From contig JALVPE010000095.1 in the NCBI GenBank assembly GCA_027031945.1, positions 1-9,386 on the forward strand: DNA of 9,386 bases, read 5' to 3'. Numbering within the stretch: position 1 is the stretch's first letter; every line of letters begins with the position of its first letter. Under the pieces are notes generated by a model, which searched no databases, had not been told where the DNA came from, and saw only the letters and a program-made list of their open reading frames with translations. A program made the translations under genes and the position numbers. Of the stretch, positions 1 to 6,899 are shown piece after piece. The DNA comes from Candidatus Moraniibacteriota bacterium. Its GTDB lineage: Bacteria; Patescibacteriota; Minisyncoccia; Moranbacterales; GCA-2747515.

Positions 1-33
1 ATTTCCAATTTGCTGTAATGTTATATCTTTCAT
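1..33 (-). CDS. Possible 5' end of a truncated minus-strand gene
   Basis: An ATG on the minus strand (complement of 31-33) opens a frame of 11 codons to the window edge, reading MKDITLQQIGN. It lies 30 nt beyond the terminator of the transporter gene, in the same direction. No Shine-Dalgarno sequence precedes it, which fits the rest of the window. Plus-strand frames also end here (a stop at 38-40), so this could instead be the tail of a convergent plus-strand gene served by the same bidirectional terminator. Too little sequence remains to choose or to name a product. Confidence 0.35.
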   Translation of the reverse strand, partial: MKDITLQQIGN

Positions 34-62
34 AGGATAAATTTATAAGTTAATTGAGTTTG

Positions 63-98
63 TTATAAAAAGCCCATTTTGCAATGGGCTTTTTATAA
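63..98. terminator. Bidirectional intrinsic terminator
   Basis: A perfect 16-bp stem (63-78 with 83-98) closes on a 4-nt TTGC loop. Its core is AGCCCATT/AATGGGCT, flanked by A5 on one side and T5 on the other, so either strand yields a GC-rich stem followed by a U-tract. It begins 3 nt past the stop of the minus-strand transporter gene (102-806), which it should terminate. It could also stop transcription entering from the left on the plus strand. Confidence 0.9.
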
Positions 99-101
99 AT
101 T

Positions 102-806
102 TTATGATTGGTGCGTACCTGACACATTTTTTATTTTATCCATTGCACTACTTGCAATATAAATAAAGGGTGTATCAAATGCTGCAATCAATACTTTGAC
201 CAGCCAAGAACTGATAATTACAGGAAATATTGGAAATATTCCATAGAATGCGAGTGCCGTAAAGATGCTGGTGTCTAGTAACTGACTAATAATTGTAGAG
301 CCATTATTTCTTAACCAGAGATGTTTGGTTCCAGTTTTTGATTTTATGGTATGAAATAAGAATACATCAACGTTTTGTGATATAAGATATGTCACAAGAC
401 CAGCAAGTACAATGCGAGGCGTCATTCCTAATGCCTGTGCAAAAATTTCAGATTGCTCAACTGCAAATGGTGCACCAGGCCACATTATTACAATATATAT
501 TGCAATAGTAACCATTATAGATGATATAAGCCCTACAAAAACTGCTTGTTGTGCAAGTGTTTTATTCCACTTTTCAGAAATTATATCAGTAATAAAAAAT
601 GTCATCGAAAATAAAAGTACTCCACCAGGTAGCGTTAAAGGACCAAATATCACCATTTTATTTGATAAAATGCCAGCTAATGATGCTGATACTGCAAATA
701 ATCCAATAAGCCAGTGTACGCCATAGCGTTTTGCAAGCAGAGCTGTTCCTGTTGCAAAGGCTAGAGTAGCAATTGTCCAAATAGTTACCAAAATGTAAAT
801 ATTCAT
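102..806 (-). CDS. Queuosine precursor transporter-type membrane protein (VUT/YhhQ family)
   Basis: This 234-residue, very hydrophobic protein has about six predicted membrane spans, the usual size for the VUT/DUF165 (COG1738) family. Recognisable family stretches are the PGGVLLFSMTFFITDIISEKW region (split here as PGG near residue 60 and TDIISEKW near 73-80) and LRNNGSTIISQLLDTSIF near 165-182. Characterised members such as E. coli YhhQ import 7-deazaguanine precursors of queuosine (preQ0/preQ1), so a salvage role at the cytoplasmic membrane is inferred. No queuosine synthesis gene is nearby. It has its own promoter (880-908), a leader of about 66 nt, no Shine-Dalgarno sequence, and a terminator right after the stop. 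I saw no preQ1-riboswitch-like fold in the leader. Family call is firm; the exact substrate is not shown. Confidence 0.85.
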   Translation of the reverse strand: MNIYILVTIWTIATLAFATGTALLAKRYGVHWLIGLFAVSASLAGILSNKMVIFGPLTLPGGVLLFSMTFFITDIISEKWNKTLAQQAVFVGLISSIMVTIAIYIVIMWPGAPFAVEQSEIFAQALGMTPRIVLAGLVTYLISQNVDVFLFHTIKSKTGTKHLWLRNNGSTIISQLLDTSIFTALAFYGIFPIFPVIISSWLVKVLIAAFDTPFIYIASSAMDKIKNVSGTHQS

Positions 807-830
807 AATATAAATCAGTTAATTAATTAA

Positions 831-873
831 AATATCAAAATGATAAATTCCATGGATATTAATCTTTGATATT
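831..873 (-). repeat. Inverted repeat in the transporter 5' leader
   Basis: A 9-bp inverted repeat (831-839 with 865-873, AATATCAAA/TTTGATATT) flanks a small perfect palindrome TCCATGGA (849-856). It covers most of the predicted leader of the minus-strand transporter gene and reaches the expected transcription start. It could be an mRNA hairpin or an operator. It does not resemble a known riboswitch to me. Confidence 0.4.
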
Positions 874-879
874 ACAGGT

Positions 880-908
880 ACTATAGCACGTATTTATATT
901 ATTGTCAA
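880..908 (-). promoter_or_regulatory. Sigma70-type promoter of the transporter gene
   Basis: Read on the minus strand, a consensus -35 TTGACA (903-908) is followed by a 17-nt spacer and a -10 TATAGT (880-885). This is one of the best promoter matches in the window. Transcription should start near 873. The -35 and most of the spacer lie inside the dyad at 891-935, so a protein bound there would block this promoter. Confidence 0.8.
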
Positions 909-935
909 CCCTTTGGGATGACAATAATATAAATA
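891..935. promoter_or_regulatory. 45-nt dyad between divergent transporter and trmB-like genes (candidate operator)
   Basis: A perfect 17-bp inverted repeat (891-907 with 919-935) encloses an A/A mismatch, three CCC/GGG pairs and a TTT loop. It is not followed by a T-tract of the kind that makes a terminator. It overlaps the -35 of the transporter promoter and lies about 100 bp upstream of the TrmB-type regulator. TrmB-family proteins bind palindromic operators, so control of the transporter by the neighbouring regulator is a reasonable inference. Confidence 0.6.
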
Positions 936-1002
936 AGTATTAAAAATATAGTAAATAAGCTAAAAAACGAGATAATATAATAATTAAATAAAGCATTTTT
1001 GT

Positions 1003-1031
1003 TTTACTTTTTATTCAAAAAATGATATGAT
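1003..1031 (+). promoter_or_regulatory. Promoter of the trmB-like gene, predicting a leaderless transcript
   Basis: A weak -35 TTTACT (1003-1008), a 17-nt spacer and a good -10 TATGAT (1026-1031) put the transcription start at about 1038-1040. That is at or next to the ATG at 1040. There is no room for a ribosome binding site. Confidence 0.6.
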
Positions 1032-1039
1032 TTGTGTGT

Positions 1040-1789
1040 ATGAAAAAACAAATTATAATCAATAATTTAGAAAAGTTGGGATTTTCTGGGCATGAGGCAA
1101 ATGTTTATTTAGCATTACTCAAAACAGGCATTACATCAGCTGGAGAAATCATCAAAGAAACAGGATTACATAGAAATGTAGTTTATAGCACGATGGATAA
1201 GTTGGTGCGAGAAAAGCTAGTTATTGAGTCGAATAAGAGAGGCGTGAAGTATTTTAAAGTTTCTAATATAAATCGCATTTTAAAAGAAAAGGAACGACAG
1301 TTCTTATTGGCACAAAATATTGTTCCGGAATTAGAAAATATTAAAAATAAAACAAGTGTGGATGTTTTGACTTATGAGGGAATAGATGGATTTCAGACAG
1401 CGCATTTAGAAGCGATGGAGCAAATGCCAAAAAATAAAACAATATATGTTTTAATGGCAGGTGGTGTAAATTTTTACAAATTTATGGGACAAGAACTTAG
1501 GACTTTTGATAAAATAAGAAAACAAAAAAATAATAAAATAAAATTACTTGCTTCGCATGGCAGGGAATCAGAGTTAGAGACAAAAGAAACCAAAAAACGC
1601 ACAAATATAGACATAAAATATTTACCAATTGATTTTATAAACCCACTAGGATCAGCAGTTTACGGTGATAAAACATTATTATTTATCTATACGGAAACTC
1701 CAGTAGTTATTATGATAGATAGTAAAACTGTTGCTAAAGCACATATCGAACAATTCAAAATGTTTTGGGGTAATGCGGATAAAAAATAA
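1040..1789 (+). CDS. TrmB-family transcriptional regulator
   Basis: The 249-residue protein has an N-terminal winged helix-turn-helix (about residues 5-80), with the typical TrmB opening LEKLGFSGHEANVYLALLK and the recognition-helix segment LHRNVVYSTMDKL. A short coiled linker (KEKERQFLLAQ) leads to a C-terminal phospholipase-D-like sensor domain (about 105-245) ending in an IEQFKMFW motif. TrmB proteins sense sugars or other ligands and act as repressors or activators; the ligand here is unknown. I chose ATG 1040 over the in-frame GTG at 1034 because the promoter places the start at the ATG. It is divergent from the transporter gene and separated from it by a dyad, which suggests it controls itself or its neighbour. 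Such regulators are common in archaea and also found in candidate-phylum bacteria. Confidence 0.85.
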   Translation: MKKQIIINNLEKLGFSGHEANVYLALLKTGITSAGEIIKETGLHRNVVYSTMDKLVREKLVIESNKRGVKYFKVSNINRILKEKERQFLLAQNIVPELENIKNKTSVDVLTYEGIDGFQTAHLEAMEQMPKNKTIYVLMAGGVNFYKFMGQELRTFDKIRKQKNNKIKLLASHGRESELETKETKKRTNIDIKYLPIDFINPLGSAVYGDKTLLFIYTETPVVIMIDSKTVAKAHIEQFKMFWGNADKK

Positions 1790-1841
1790 TTTTTTAATGT
1801 AAAAAGGGGGGGTAGTTGAAATTGTTAGAGTGTTTATATTT

Positions 1842-1861
1842 TGGACAAATTTGGTAGTCCA
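1842..1861. promoter_or_regulatory. Small dyad upstream of the yraN promoter
   Basis: TGGAC (1842-1846) and GTCCA (1857-1861) form a 20-bp dyad with 10-bp separation, directly abutting the -35 of yraN. It is short and could be chance, but its position suits an operator. A run of seven G (1806-1812) lies just upstream and is unusual in such AT-rich DNA. Confidence 0.25.
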
Positions 1862-1890
1862 TTGACAAAATTGTTCATTAAATTTATTTT
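1862..1890 (+). promoter_or_regulatory. yraN promoter, predicting a leaderless transcript
   Basis: A perfect -35 TTGACA (1862-1867), a 17-nt spacer and a -10 TATTTT (1885-1890) are followed six bases later by the A of the yraN ATG at 1897. The start codon coincides with the expected +1, so the mRNA should be leaderless. Confidence 0.65.
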
Positions 1891-1896
1891 TACGAT

Positions 1897-2298
1897 ATGG
1901 GAATATTTAAATTAAATAAAAATAGTGTGGGTTATGATGGGGAACGTGTGGCTGAGAAGTTTTTGAAAAAGCAGGGATATAAAATTCTTGAGAGGAATTG
2001 GTGTAATAGGAAAGGTAGAAGAATTGGGGAGATTGATATTGTTGCACAAGATAAAAAAGATGATGCTATTGTGTTTGTGGAAGTGAAAAGTCGCAAAATT
2101 ACAAAAGATGAAATTGACGTGTTGCCAGAGGAACAAATTACACAATCTAAATTAAATAAGTTAAGTAGAATTGCCGAGGTTTATATAAAAGAAAATGAAC
2201 TTTTGGATGCTAATTGGAGAATTGATGCTATCAGTGTGCTATTTGTGGAGGGAGAAAGAAAGCCTCAAATTAAACATATTGAGAGTGTGTTTTTGTAG
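1897..2298 (+). CDS. yraN: YraN/UPF0102 family, PD-(D/E)XK nuclease-like protein
   Basis: The 133-residue protein matches the UPF0102 (YraN) family over its full usual length. Near the N-terminus is the family signature GxxGE..AE.FLKKQGYKILERN (residues 12-34). The nuclease-type core follows: GEID at 44-47 and FVEVKSR at 60-66, giving the acidic and lysine residues (E45, D47, E62, K64) of a PD-(D/E)XK active site. The family is conserved in bacteria and thought to act in DNA processing or recombination, but no precise role is established. It has its own promoter and no Shine-Dalgarno sequence. The stop is TAG, followed by a repeat-rich spacer before the next gene. Confidence 0.88.
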   Translation: MGIFKLNKNSVGYDGERVAEKFLKKQGYKILERNWCNRKGRRIGEIDIVAQDKKDDAIVFVEVKSRKITKDEIDVLPEEQITQSKLNKLSRIAEVYIKENELLDANWRIDAISVLFVEGERKPQIKHIESVFL

Positions 2299-2330
2299 AA
2301 TTTTAATTATGAATCTTTATTCACACTTAT

Positions 2331-2482
2331 GTCATCCTCGCGAAGGCGGGGATCTAGGATTATAAGCTGGTTTTTTATATATTTAATATTATCTAATTAT
2401 AGAATACTGTAAACTTTTAGAATTTAGTTTAATTGTGTAATTTATATAAAATATACTAGATTCCCGCCTACGCGGGAATGAC
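2331..2482. mobile_element. REPIN/MITE-like element with 27-bp terminal inverted repeats
   Basis: Two GC-rich 27-bp ends (2331-2357 and 2456-2482) are inverted copies of each other with 23 of 27 positions matching. They flank a 98-bp AT-rich core without an ORF. Each end is itself a REP-like hairpin; the right one pairs ATTCCCGC with GCGGGAAT around CTAC (2460-2479). Similar GCGAAGGCGGG / CCCGC..GCGGGAATGAC motifs occur in many bacterial genomes. I found no clear target-site duplication. Such elements are usually moved in trans by a REP-associated Y1 transposase (RAYT), which is not encoded here. Confidence 0.75.
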
Positions 2483-2587
2483 AATCTTTTTAATTAGAGG
2501 TGTGAGGGATTACATCTACTTGTATTGGTTGTGGGAATTTGTTAGTATAAACATATTGAAATATTAATGCACTAACTATTTAAAATT

Positions 2588-2935
2588 ATGGATCAAAAAA
2601 TATTAGAAGAATTAAAAGCAAAATTACTTGAAGAAAAAACTCGATTGGAGGAGGAATTAAGTAAATTCGCAAAAAAAGTTGGAGAGGGTGAATTTGAAGC
2701 TGAGTTCCCTAAAGATATAGGAAACGAGCAGAGTGAAAATGCGATAGAGGTTGAAGAATATGCGGATAGATTAGCTTTAGAACAATCTTTGGAAACTCAA
2801 TTAAAGGATGTTTTAGATGCTCTTGAAAAAATGGAGAATGGTACTTATGGTAAGGATGAAGAAACTGGAGAAGATATAGATATTGATAGATTGAGAGCGT
2901 ATCCAGCAGCACGAACAAATATTACAAAAGAATAA
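2588..2935 (+). CDS. DksA/TraR-family protein lacking zinc-finger cysteines
   Basis: The 115-residue protein has a charged N-terminal coiled coil (about 1-35), an acidic middle with a second helix (50-83) and a DksA/TraR-like C-terminus: NGTYGKDEETGEDI (84-97), then RLRAYPAARTNI (101-112). In the family this is a CxxC...CxxC zinc finger of the form YGxCxxCG...PxAxxCxxC. Here the four cysteine positions hold D90, T93, N111 and K114, and the protein has no cysteine at all. DksA proteins enter the RNA polymerase secondary channel and work with ppGpp; whether this one does is uncertain. The stop lies 3 nt before the lspA start, so the two form an operon. A possible promoter (TTGAAA at 2556 and TATTTA at 2577) gives a start at the ATG. 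Confidence 0.78.
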   Translation: MDQKILEELKAKLLEEKTRLEEELSKFAKKVGEGEFEAEFPKDIGNEQSENAIEVEEYADRLALEQSLETQLKDVLDALEKMENGTYGKDEETGEDIDIDRLRAYPAARTNITKE

Positions 2936-2938
2936 TTT

Positions 2939-3373
2939 ATGTCTTTTGATACACAAAAAAAATCTCATGTGGTTTTTAGTAGGATTTTTTTGATGGGAAT
3001 ATTTATTGTATTTGATCAGATTATAAAAAAGATTGTTCTACAGTCGAAAACAATTGAACACTTATGTAATCACGGAATTGCGTTTGGGCTTGTTTTGCCA
3101 CAGCAAATATTTGTTGTGATGTGGGGAATTCTTATTTTATGTGTGATATACTTTTGGTGGAGACATATTACAGAATCATTTTTGATGCAAATTTCGTATA
3201 TTTTAATTTTATCTGGCGGAATCAGTAACACAATAGACAGAATTTCTTATGGGTGTGTAGTGGATTATATACCTTTTTTGAATATTTCATCATTTAATTT
3301 TGCAGATGTTTGTATTACTGTAGGAGCTGGTGTTATACTTTGGATGAGTTTTAAAAATGATAAAAGAGATTAG
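2939..3373 (+). CDS. lspA: Lipoprotein signal peptidase (signal peptidase II)
   Basis: The 144-residue integral membrane aspartyl protease has four predicted spans (about 12-33, 56-75, 82-95 and 120-138). The family motifs are in order: FDQIIKK (25-31), NHGIAFG (44-50), GGISNTIDR (93-101) and FNFAD (119-123). The catalytic pair is D100 and D123. It removes the signal peptide of prolipoproteins just before the lipidated cysteine at the outer face of the cytoplasmic membrane. Both lipoboxes in this window (LSGC and LVGC) are suitable substrates. Translation starts 3 nt after the DksA-like stop with no ribosome binding site, so translational coupling is likely. Slightly shorter than typical proteobacterial LspA, but complete. 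Confidence 0.93.
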   Translation: MSFDTQKKSHVVFSRIFLMGIFIVFDQIIKKIVLQSKTIEHLCNHGIAFGLVLPQQIFVVMWGILILCVIYFWWRHITESFLMQISYILILSGGISNTIDRISYGCVVDYIPFLNISSFNFADVCITVGAGVILWMSFKNDKRD

Positions 3374-3382
3374 AAAGCAAAA

Positions 3383-3418
3383 AGTGACCAGGTCGCTAGG
3401 CCTAGCGACCTGGTCACT
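3383..3418. repeat. Perfect 36-bp palindrome between lspA and comM
   Basis: The arms 3383-3400 and 3401-3418 are exact reverse complements with no spacer; the centre is AGGCCT. It is GC-rich in AT-rich surroundings. On the plus strand it is not followed by a real T-tract; on the minus strand a T5 run follows, but no minus-strand gene ends here. Its half-site ACCAGGTCGCT recurs at 6905-6915. It may end lspA transcripts weakly, extrude as a cruciform or bind a protein; its role is open. Confidence 0.85.
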
Positions 3419-3487
3419 ACTTTGAGTACTTGCAGATAATATAAAAATACTACATACTTAAACAAATTATTAATTTTGAATTAATAT

Positions 3488-5008
3488 ATGTCATCAAAAA
3501 TATTGTCGTCAGCTATTGTTGGGCTCAGTGGGGAGTTTGTGGAAGTTGAAGTAGATGTACTTGCTAGTGGTTTGCATAATTTTACATTGGTTGGATTGCC
3601 GGATACTTCTGTCAAAGAATCTCGTGACAGGGTTTCTAGTGCTCTCAAAAATAGTGGATTTAAACCACCACATCAATGTGGACGCATTACTGTGAATTTG
3701 GCGCCTGCAGATTTACAAAAATCAAGTCCTATTTATGATGTGCCTATTGCGATTGGCTTTTTAATTTCTACAGGACAATTAAATTTTGATGTTAAAGACA
3801 AATTGTTTATCGGAGAATTGGCACTTGATGGGTCAGTGCGTAGTGTAAATGGAGTGTTGCCGATTACGCTTTTTGCTCGGGAATCAGGAATAAAAGAAAT
3901 TTATGTGCCAGAGGCTAATGTAGAAGAGGCTTCTATTGTAGATGGAATTGATATTATAGGAGTGAGTGATTTGCGTTCGTTAGTTTTACACTTAAGTAGT
4001 CAAGAAGTTTTAGAGCCTATTATAAATAGAGAGTTAGATACAGAAGATAATACCTACAATGGAACACTAGATTTTAAATATATAAAAGGACATGAACATG
4101 CTAAGAGGGCACTGGAAATCGCAGCTGCTGGGGGGCATAATGTTATTTTTCATGGTCCTCCTGGTTCTGGTAAGACACTTTTGGCAAAAACCTTTGTTTC
4201 TATTTTGCCACCGCTTACAAAAGATGAGATTTTGGATATTACAAAAATTTATTCAGTTGCAGGACAATTACCACATGATGAACAGATGATTCGTGTTAGG
4301 CAATTCCGCTCTCCCCATCACAGTGCCTCAGCAGTTTCTTTAATAGGTGGTGGTACAAATCCTCGTCCTGGTGAAATTACTCTTGCTCACAGAGGTGTGC
4401 TATTTTTGGATGAATTTGCAGAGTTTCCTAGAGCGGTTTTGGAAAATCTGCGCCAACCACTAGAGGATGGTACAGTAACAATTGCACGAGCAAAAACTTC
4501 AGCTGAATTTCCAGCAAATTTTACACTTATTGCAGCGATGAATCCGTGTCCATGTGGCTATGCAACAGATGAACAAAAAGAATGTACTTGCACACCAGCA
4601 CAAATTGTGCGCTATACTCAAAAAATTTCTGGTCCAATATTGGACAGAATTGATATGCACATAGATGTACCAAGAATTCATGTAAATAAATTAGATAATG
4701 ATGATTTAGCAGAAGATAGTACATCTGTAAGAAAACGAGTAGAAAAAGCTAGGACTTTACAAGAAAAAAGATTTAAAAACTCAGGAAAAATCAACGCAGA
4801 AATGGATCAAATAGAAATTAAAAAATATTGTAAGTTAGACAGTGAAACAAAACAATTACTCAAAAGTGCAGCAGAAAAACTAGATTTAAGTGCAAGAGCC
4901 TATTATAGAATGATAAAATTAGCTAGAACTATTGCAGATCTAGAAGGAAGTGAACAAATTACAAAAAGCCATATAGCAGAAGCTTTGCAATATAGACCAA
5001 AAGTTTAG
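3488..5008 (+). CDS. comM: YifB/ComM-type Mg-chelatase-like AAA+ ATPase
   Basis: The 506-residue protein is full length for the YifB/ComM family. An N-terminal Lon-protease-like ChlI domain (about 20-165) carries FTLVGLPDTSVKESRDRV and the segment around GRITVNLAPADLQK. The AAA+ core has Walker A GPPGSGKT (223-230) and Walker B VLFLDEF (304-310). Then come the family's cysteine cluster MNPCPCG...CTC (351-368), LDRIDMHIDVPR (about 386-397) and a C-terminal helical lid, LSARAYYRMIKLARTIADL. In competent bacteria ComM is a hexameric helicase that promotes branch migration during integration of transforming DNA. A role in DNA uptake is therefore inferred. No other competence gene is in the window. 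It converges with the lipoprotein gene, 43 nt away. Confidence 0.92.
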   Translation: MSSKILSSAIVGLSGEFVEVEVDVLASGLHNFTLVGLPDTSVKESRDRVSSALKNSGFKPPHQCGRITVNLAPADLQKSSPIYDVPIAIGFLISTGQLNFDVKDKLFIGELALDGSVRSVNGVLPITLFARESGIKEIYVPEANVEEASIVDGIDIIGVSDLRSLVLHLSSQEVLEPIINRELDTEDNTYNGTLDFKYIKGHEHAKRALEIAAAGGHNVIFHGPPGSGKTLLAKTFVSILPPLTKDEILDITKIYSVAGQLPHDEQMIRVRQFRSPHHSASAVSLIGGGTNPRPGEITLAHRGVLFLDEFAEFPRAVLENLRQPLEDGTVTIARAKTSAEFPANFTLIAAMNPCPCGYATDEQKECTCTPAQIVRYTQKISGPILDRIDMHIDVPRIHVNKLDNDDLAEDSTSVRKRVEKARTLQEKRFKNSGKINAEMDQIEIKKYCKLDSETKQLLKSAAEKLDLSARAYYRMIKLARTIADLEGSEQITKSHIAEALQYRPKV

Positions 5009-5029
5009 ATATAAAATGAATAATTATAT

Positions 5030-5056
5030 ATTAATTTTTTATATACAAAAATTAAT
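5030..5056. terminator. AT-only bidirectional terminator between convergent genes
   Basis: ATTAATTTTT (5030-5039) and AAAAATTAAT (5047-5056) form a 10-bp stem with a 7-nt loop in the gap between comM and the convergent lipoprotein gene. Its right arm overlaps the lipoprotein stop codon. The stem lacks GC pairs, so termination would be weak and may lean on the T-rich flanks. Confidence 0.45.
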
Positions 5057-6590
5057 TTTTGCTAATTTTTTCAAGACAGGTTTTTTGACTTTCCACTCTT
5101 CCTGATGCCATGTTGTCATATTTTTCATTGCCAATTAATGCGCAATCGTTTTTATTTGTTGCAAGTTTGTAAATACAAGAAACTTTATTGTATGATGTTG
5201 TAGAATCCTTCATAGCTAGACAGTGATCTATGCCACACTCTCGAGCCACACCCTCTATACATTCGTTTTTGTCATATATTCTTTCAAAATTTGTGTCACA
5301 TATAGCAACATCACAATTCTTTCGTGCTAGTGAACGCCAACATGAATTTTTATAGAAATCATTGGATTTATCTTCACAAGAAACCTCCTCTTCCTCGTTC
5401 TCTTTTTGTTTTTGTTCATTTGCATAACATTTTTTTTGTACAGAACCATCCTCTAATTTGTCACAACAATATTTTTTTGCTTCCTGGTCATTAATATCTT
5501 TGCAATATTTACTTTCTTGTGTTATTTCTGCCAGACATCCAGCTTTGGAGGCTTTTTGTATAATGTTATTACATCCATATTTGGAGTCAGATATTATTGC
5601 CGAATTATATAGACACTCATCCTTTTTTTGATTGTCTTTGATTGTTGAGCATTTTTGTGAAATGGAGGCAAACAGAGCATGTTTGCACAAATCTACTTCT
5701 CTCCAATTTTCCATGTCATCATGACAAAGAGAATAATCTTTTGTTGTAATTGCTCTACACATTCCATAGAGCAGAGGCCCACTCATACTATTTGTTGTAT
5801 CTGGGTACGCTTTGTCAATTTTTTCACAATCAGATTCTGTAAATAATGCTGGAGCCTTTATTACTAAAGACATTATGCAAGAATTCCATAAGGAGCCTTT
5901 AAATTTATGGCAGTTGTTAAGTGTTGCCATAGCCACAAAGTCATTTAAATTATTGAAAATAGTGTTCATTGCAGCTTCTTGACCTGCAATACGCATTTTT
6001 TTTGTGGGATTTGTGCTTATTCCAGATAACAATGATAGTGCGCTTCCTGGATCCGCTTTTATTGCTGCTGAAGTAGCTGCAATTTTTGCCTGAATTGTGA
6101 TTTTTTCAATATTTCGTTTCATAACATTTACAATCCATGATACTTCTGGATCTGGATTAATAATTTTATTTGGAGGTGTAGAAAAAATAAGATCATCAAC
6201 ATGTGTAGCGAAGGATTTAGGTATTCTTTCGATGTGTGTATAATTTTTTGGCTGATTTCCGGTATTTTTAAATGACAGCGTTATTATCCCATTAAAATTA
6301 TTATCTTCTTTTTTATATGTCACACTTTTATTCAAAAAAAGATGATCATCAACCTCTTCCTCTTTAAATGTGAGGATAAATTTATCATCTATACCATCAT
6401 CATTTGTATCTAATAACTTAAACTCACCCACGTCTATATTTTTGGCAAATAGAGAAGGTATTGCATCAAGATCCTTTTGTGATAATTGTTGATTATCGGA
6501 ATGGTTATTTTTATTAGTACATCCTGATAATAAAATAACAAAAAGAAATAATACTATTAGTGCATAAGAAGAAGTGTATTTACGTTTCAT
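5052..6590 (-). CDS. Cys-rich repeat lipoprotein with EF-hand-like loop
   Basis: The 512-residue protein starts with a signal peptide and lipobox LLSGC, giving lipidated C24. A short Ser/Asn/Gln-rich linker follows. Residues 61-69, DTNDDGIDD, match the Dx[DN]xDGxxD calcium loop of EF-hand/dockerin-like motifs. Residues about 100-155 resemble a surface-protein beta domain (SFKNTGNQPKNYTHIERIPK). From 227 to 505 there are 24 cysteines, many in a loose repeat Cys-x3-[LIV]-[AS] about 27 residues apart (C417WRSLA, C444IEGVA, C472IYKLA, C505LEKIS). An acidic Glu-rich spacer sits near 391-406. The likely product is a disulphide-stabilised, membrane-anchored extracellular protein, matured by LspA. 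I do not recognise a named family. It is monocistronic, convergent with comM and has no Shine-Dalgarno sequence. Confidence 0.8.
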   Translation of the reverse strand: MKRKYTSSYALIVLFLFVILLSGCTNKNNHSDNQQLSQKDLDAIPSLFAKNIDVGEFKLLDTNDDGIDDKFILTFKEEEVDDHLFLNKSVTYKKEDNNFNGIITLSFKNTGNQPKNYTHIERIPKSFATHVDDLIFSTPPNKIINPDPEVSWIVNVMKRNIEKITIQAKIAATSAAIKADPGSALSLLSGISTNPTKKMRIAGQEAAMNTIFNNLNDFVAMATLNNCHKFKGSLWNSCIMSLVIKAPALFTESDCEKIDKAYPDTTNSMSGPLLYGMCRAITTKDYSLCHDDMENWREVDLCKHALFASISQKCSTIKDNQKKDECLYNSAIISDSKYGCNNIIQKASKAGCLAEITQESKYCKDINDQEAKKYCCDKLEDGSVQKKCYANEQKQKENEEEEVSCEDKSNDFYKNSCWRSLARKNCDVAICDTNFERIYDKNECIEGVARECGIDHCLAMKDSTTSYNKVSCIYKLATNKNDCALIGNEKYDNMASGRVESQKTCLEKISKN

Positions 6591-6899
6591 AATAAAAGTG
6601 TAAAGTCCACATTATCTATAAATAATTTTATATTAGATTGAAGTATAAATATTATTTTGCATCAAGGTGTGTTTTTATAAAAATATTAATTTGCACAAAA
6701 TGCAAATATTTAAATAATGCACTTTATAATAATGATTATACTGATATATTACCATGAGAAAGTTGCAGAAACAAGATAAAAGGAAGTGAAAGATGATATA
6801 AATCATTTTTAATTAGTAACATAATGGACTTAACAGGTATTTTTGGTACACTGAGAGTATATTTAGGAAAAAGCTTAGTGATATAAAGTTAAATTATTA
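6591..6899. other. Non-coding AT-rich spacer upstream of the lipoprotein gene
   Basis: No ORF of useful length is present. The stretch contains a 7-bp inverted repeat ATTTGCA/TGCAAAT with a 5-nt loop (6689-6707), which may be an operator or a chance structure. It also holds a weak hairpin between CACTGAG (6849-6855) and CTTAGTG. Promoter-like AT hexamers upstream of the lipoprotein start are too ambiguous to place. I see nothing else to annotate. Confidence 0.5.

Noticed and set aside
412..726. 104-residue ORF antisense to the transporter gene
   Set aside because: It is the mirror of conserved membrane-protein coding sequence and has no features of its own.
807..873. preQ1 riboswitch in the leader of the queuosine-precursor transporter
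   Set aside because: Expected from function, but the leader has only an AT-rich 9-bp inverted repeat and no C-rich loop or A-rich pseudoknot tail of the preQ1-I type.
1806..1812. G7 homopolymer as a phase-variable tract
   Set aside because: It lies in the spacer upstream of the yraN promoter, outside the spacer between -35 and -10 and outside any ORF; one short run is not enough.
3383..3418. Intrinsic terminator of lspA
   Set aside because: The palindrome has no T-tract on the plus strand; the T5 run follows it only on the minus strand, where no gene ends. Kept as a repeat.
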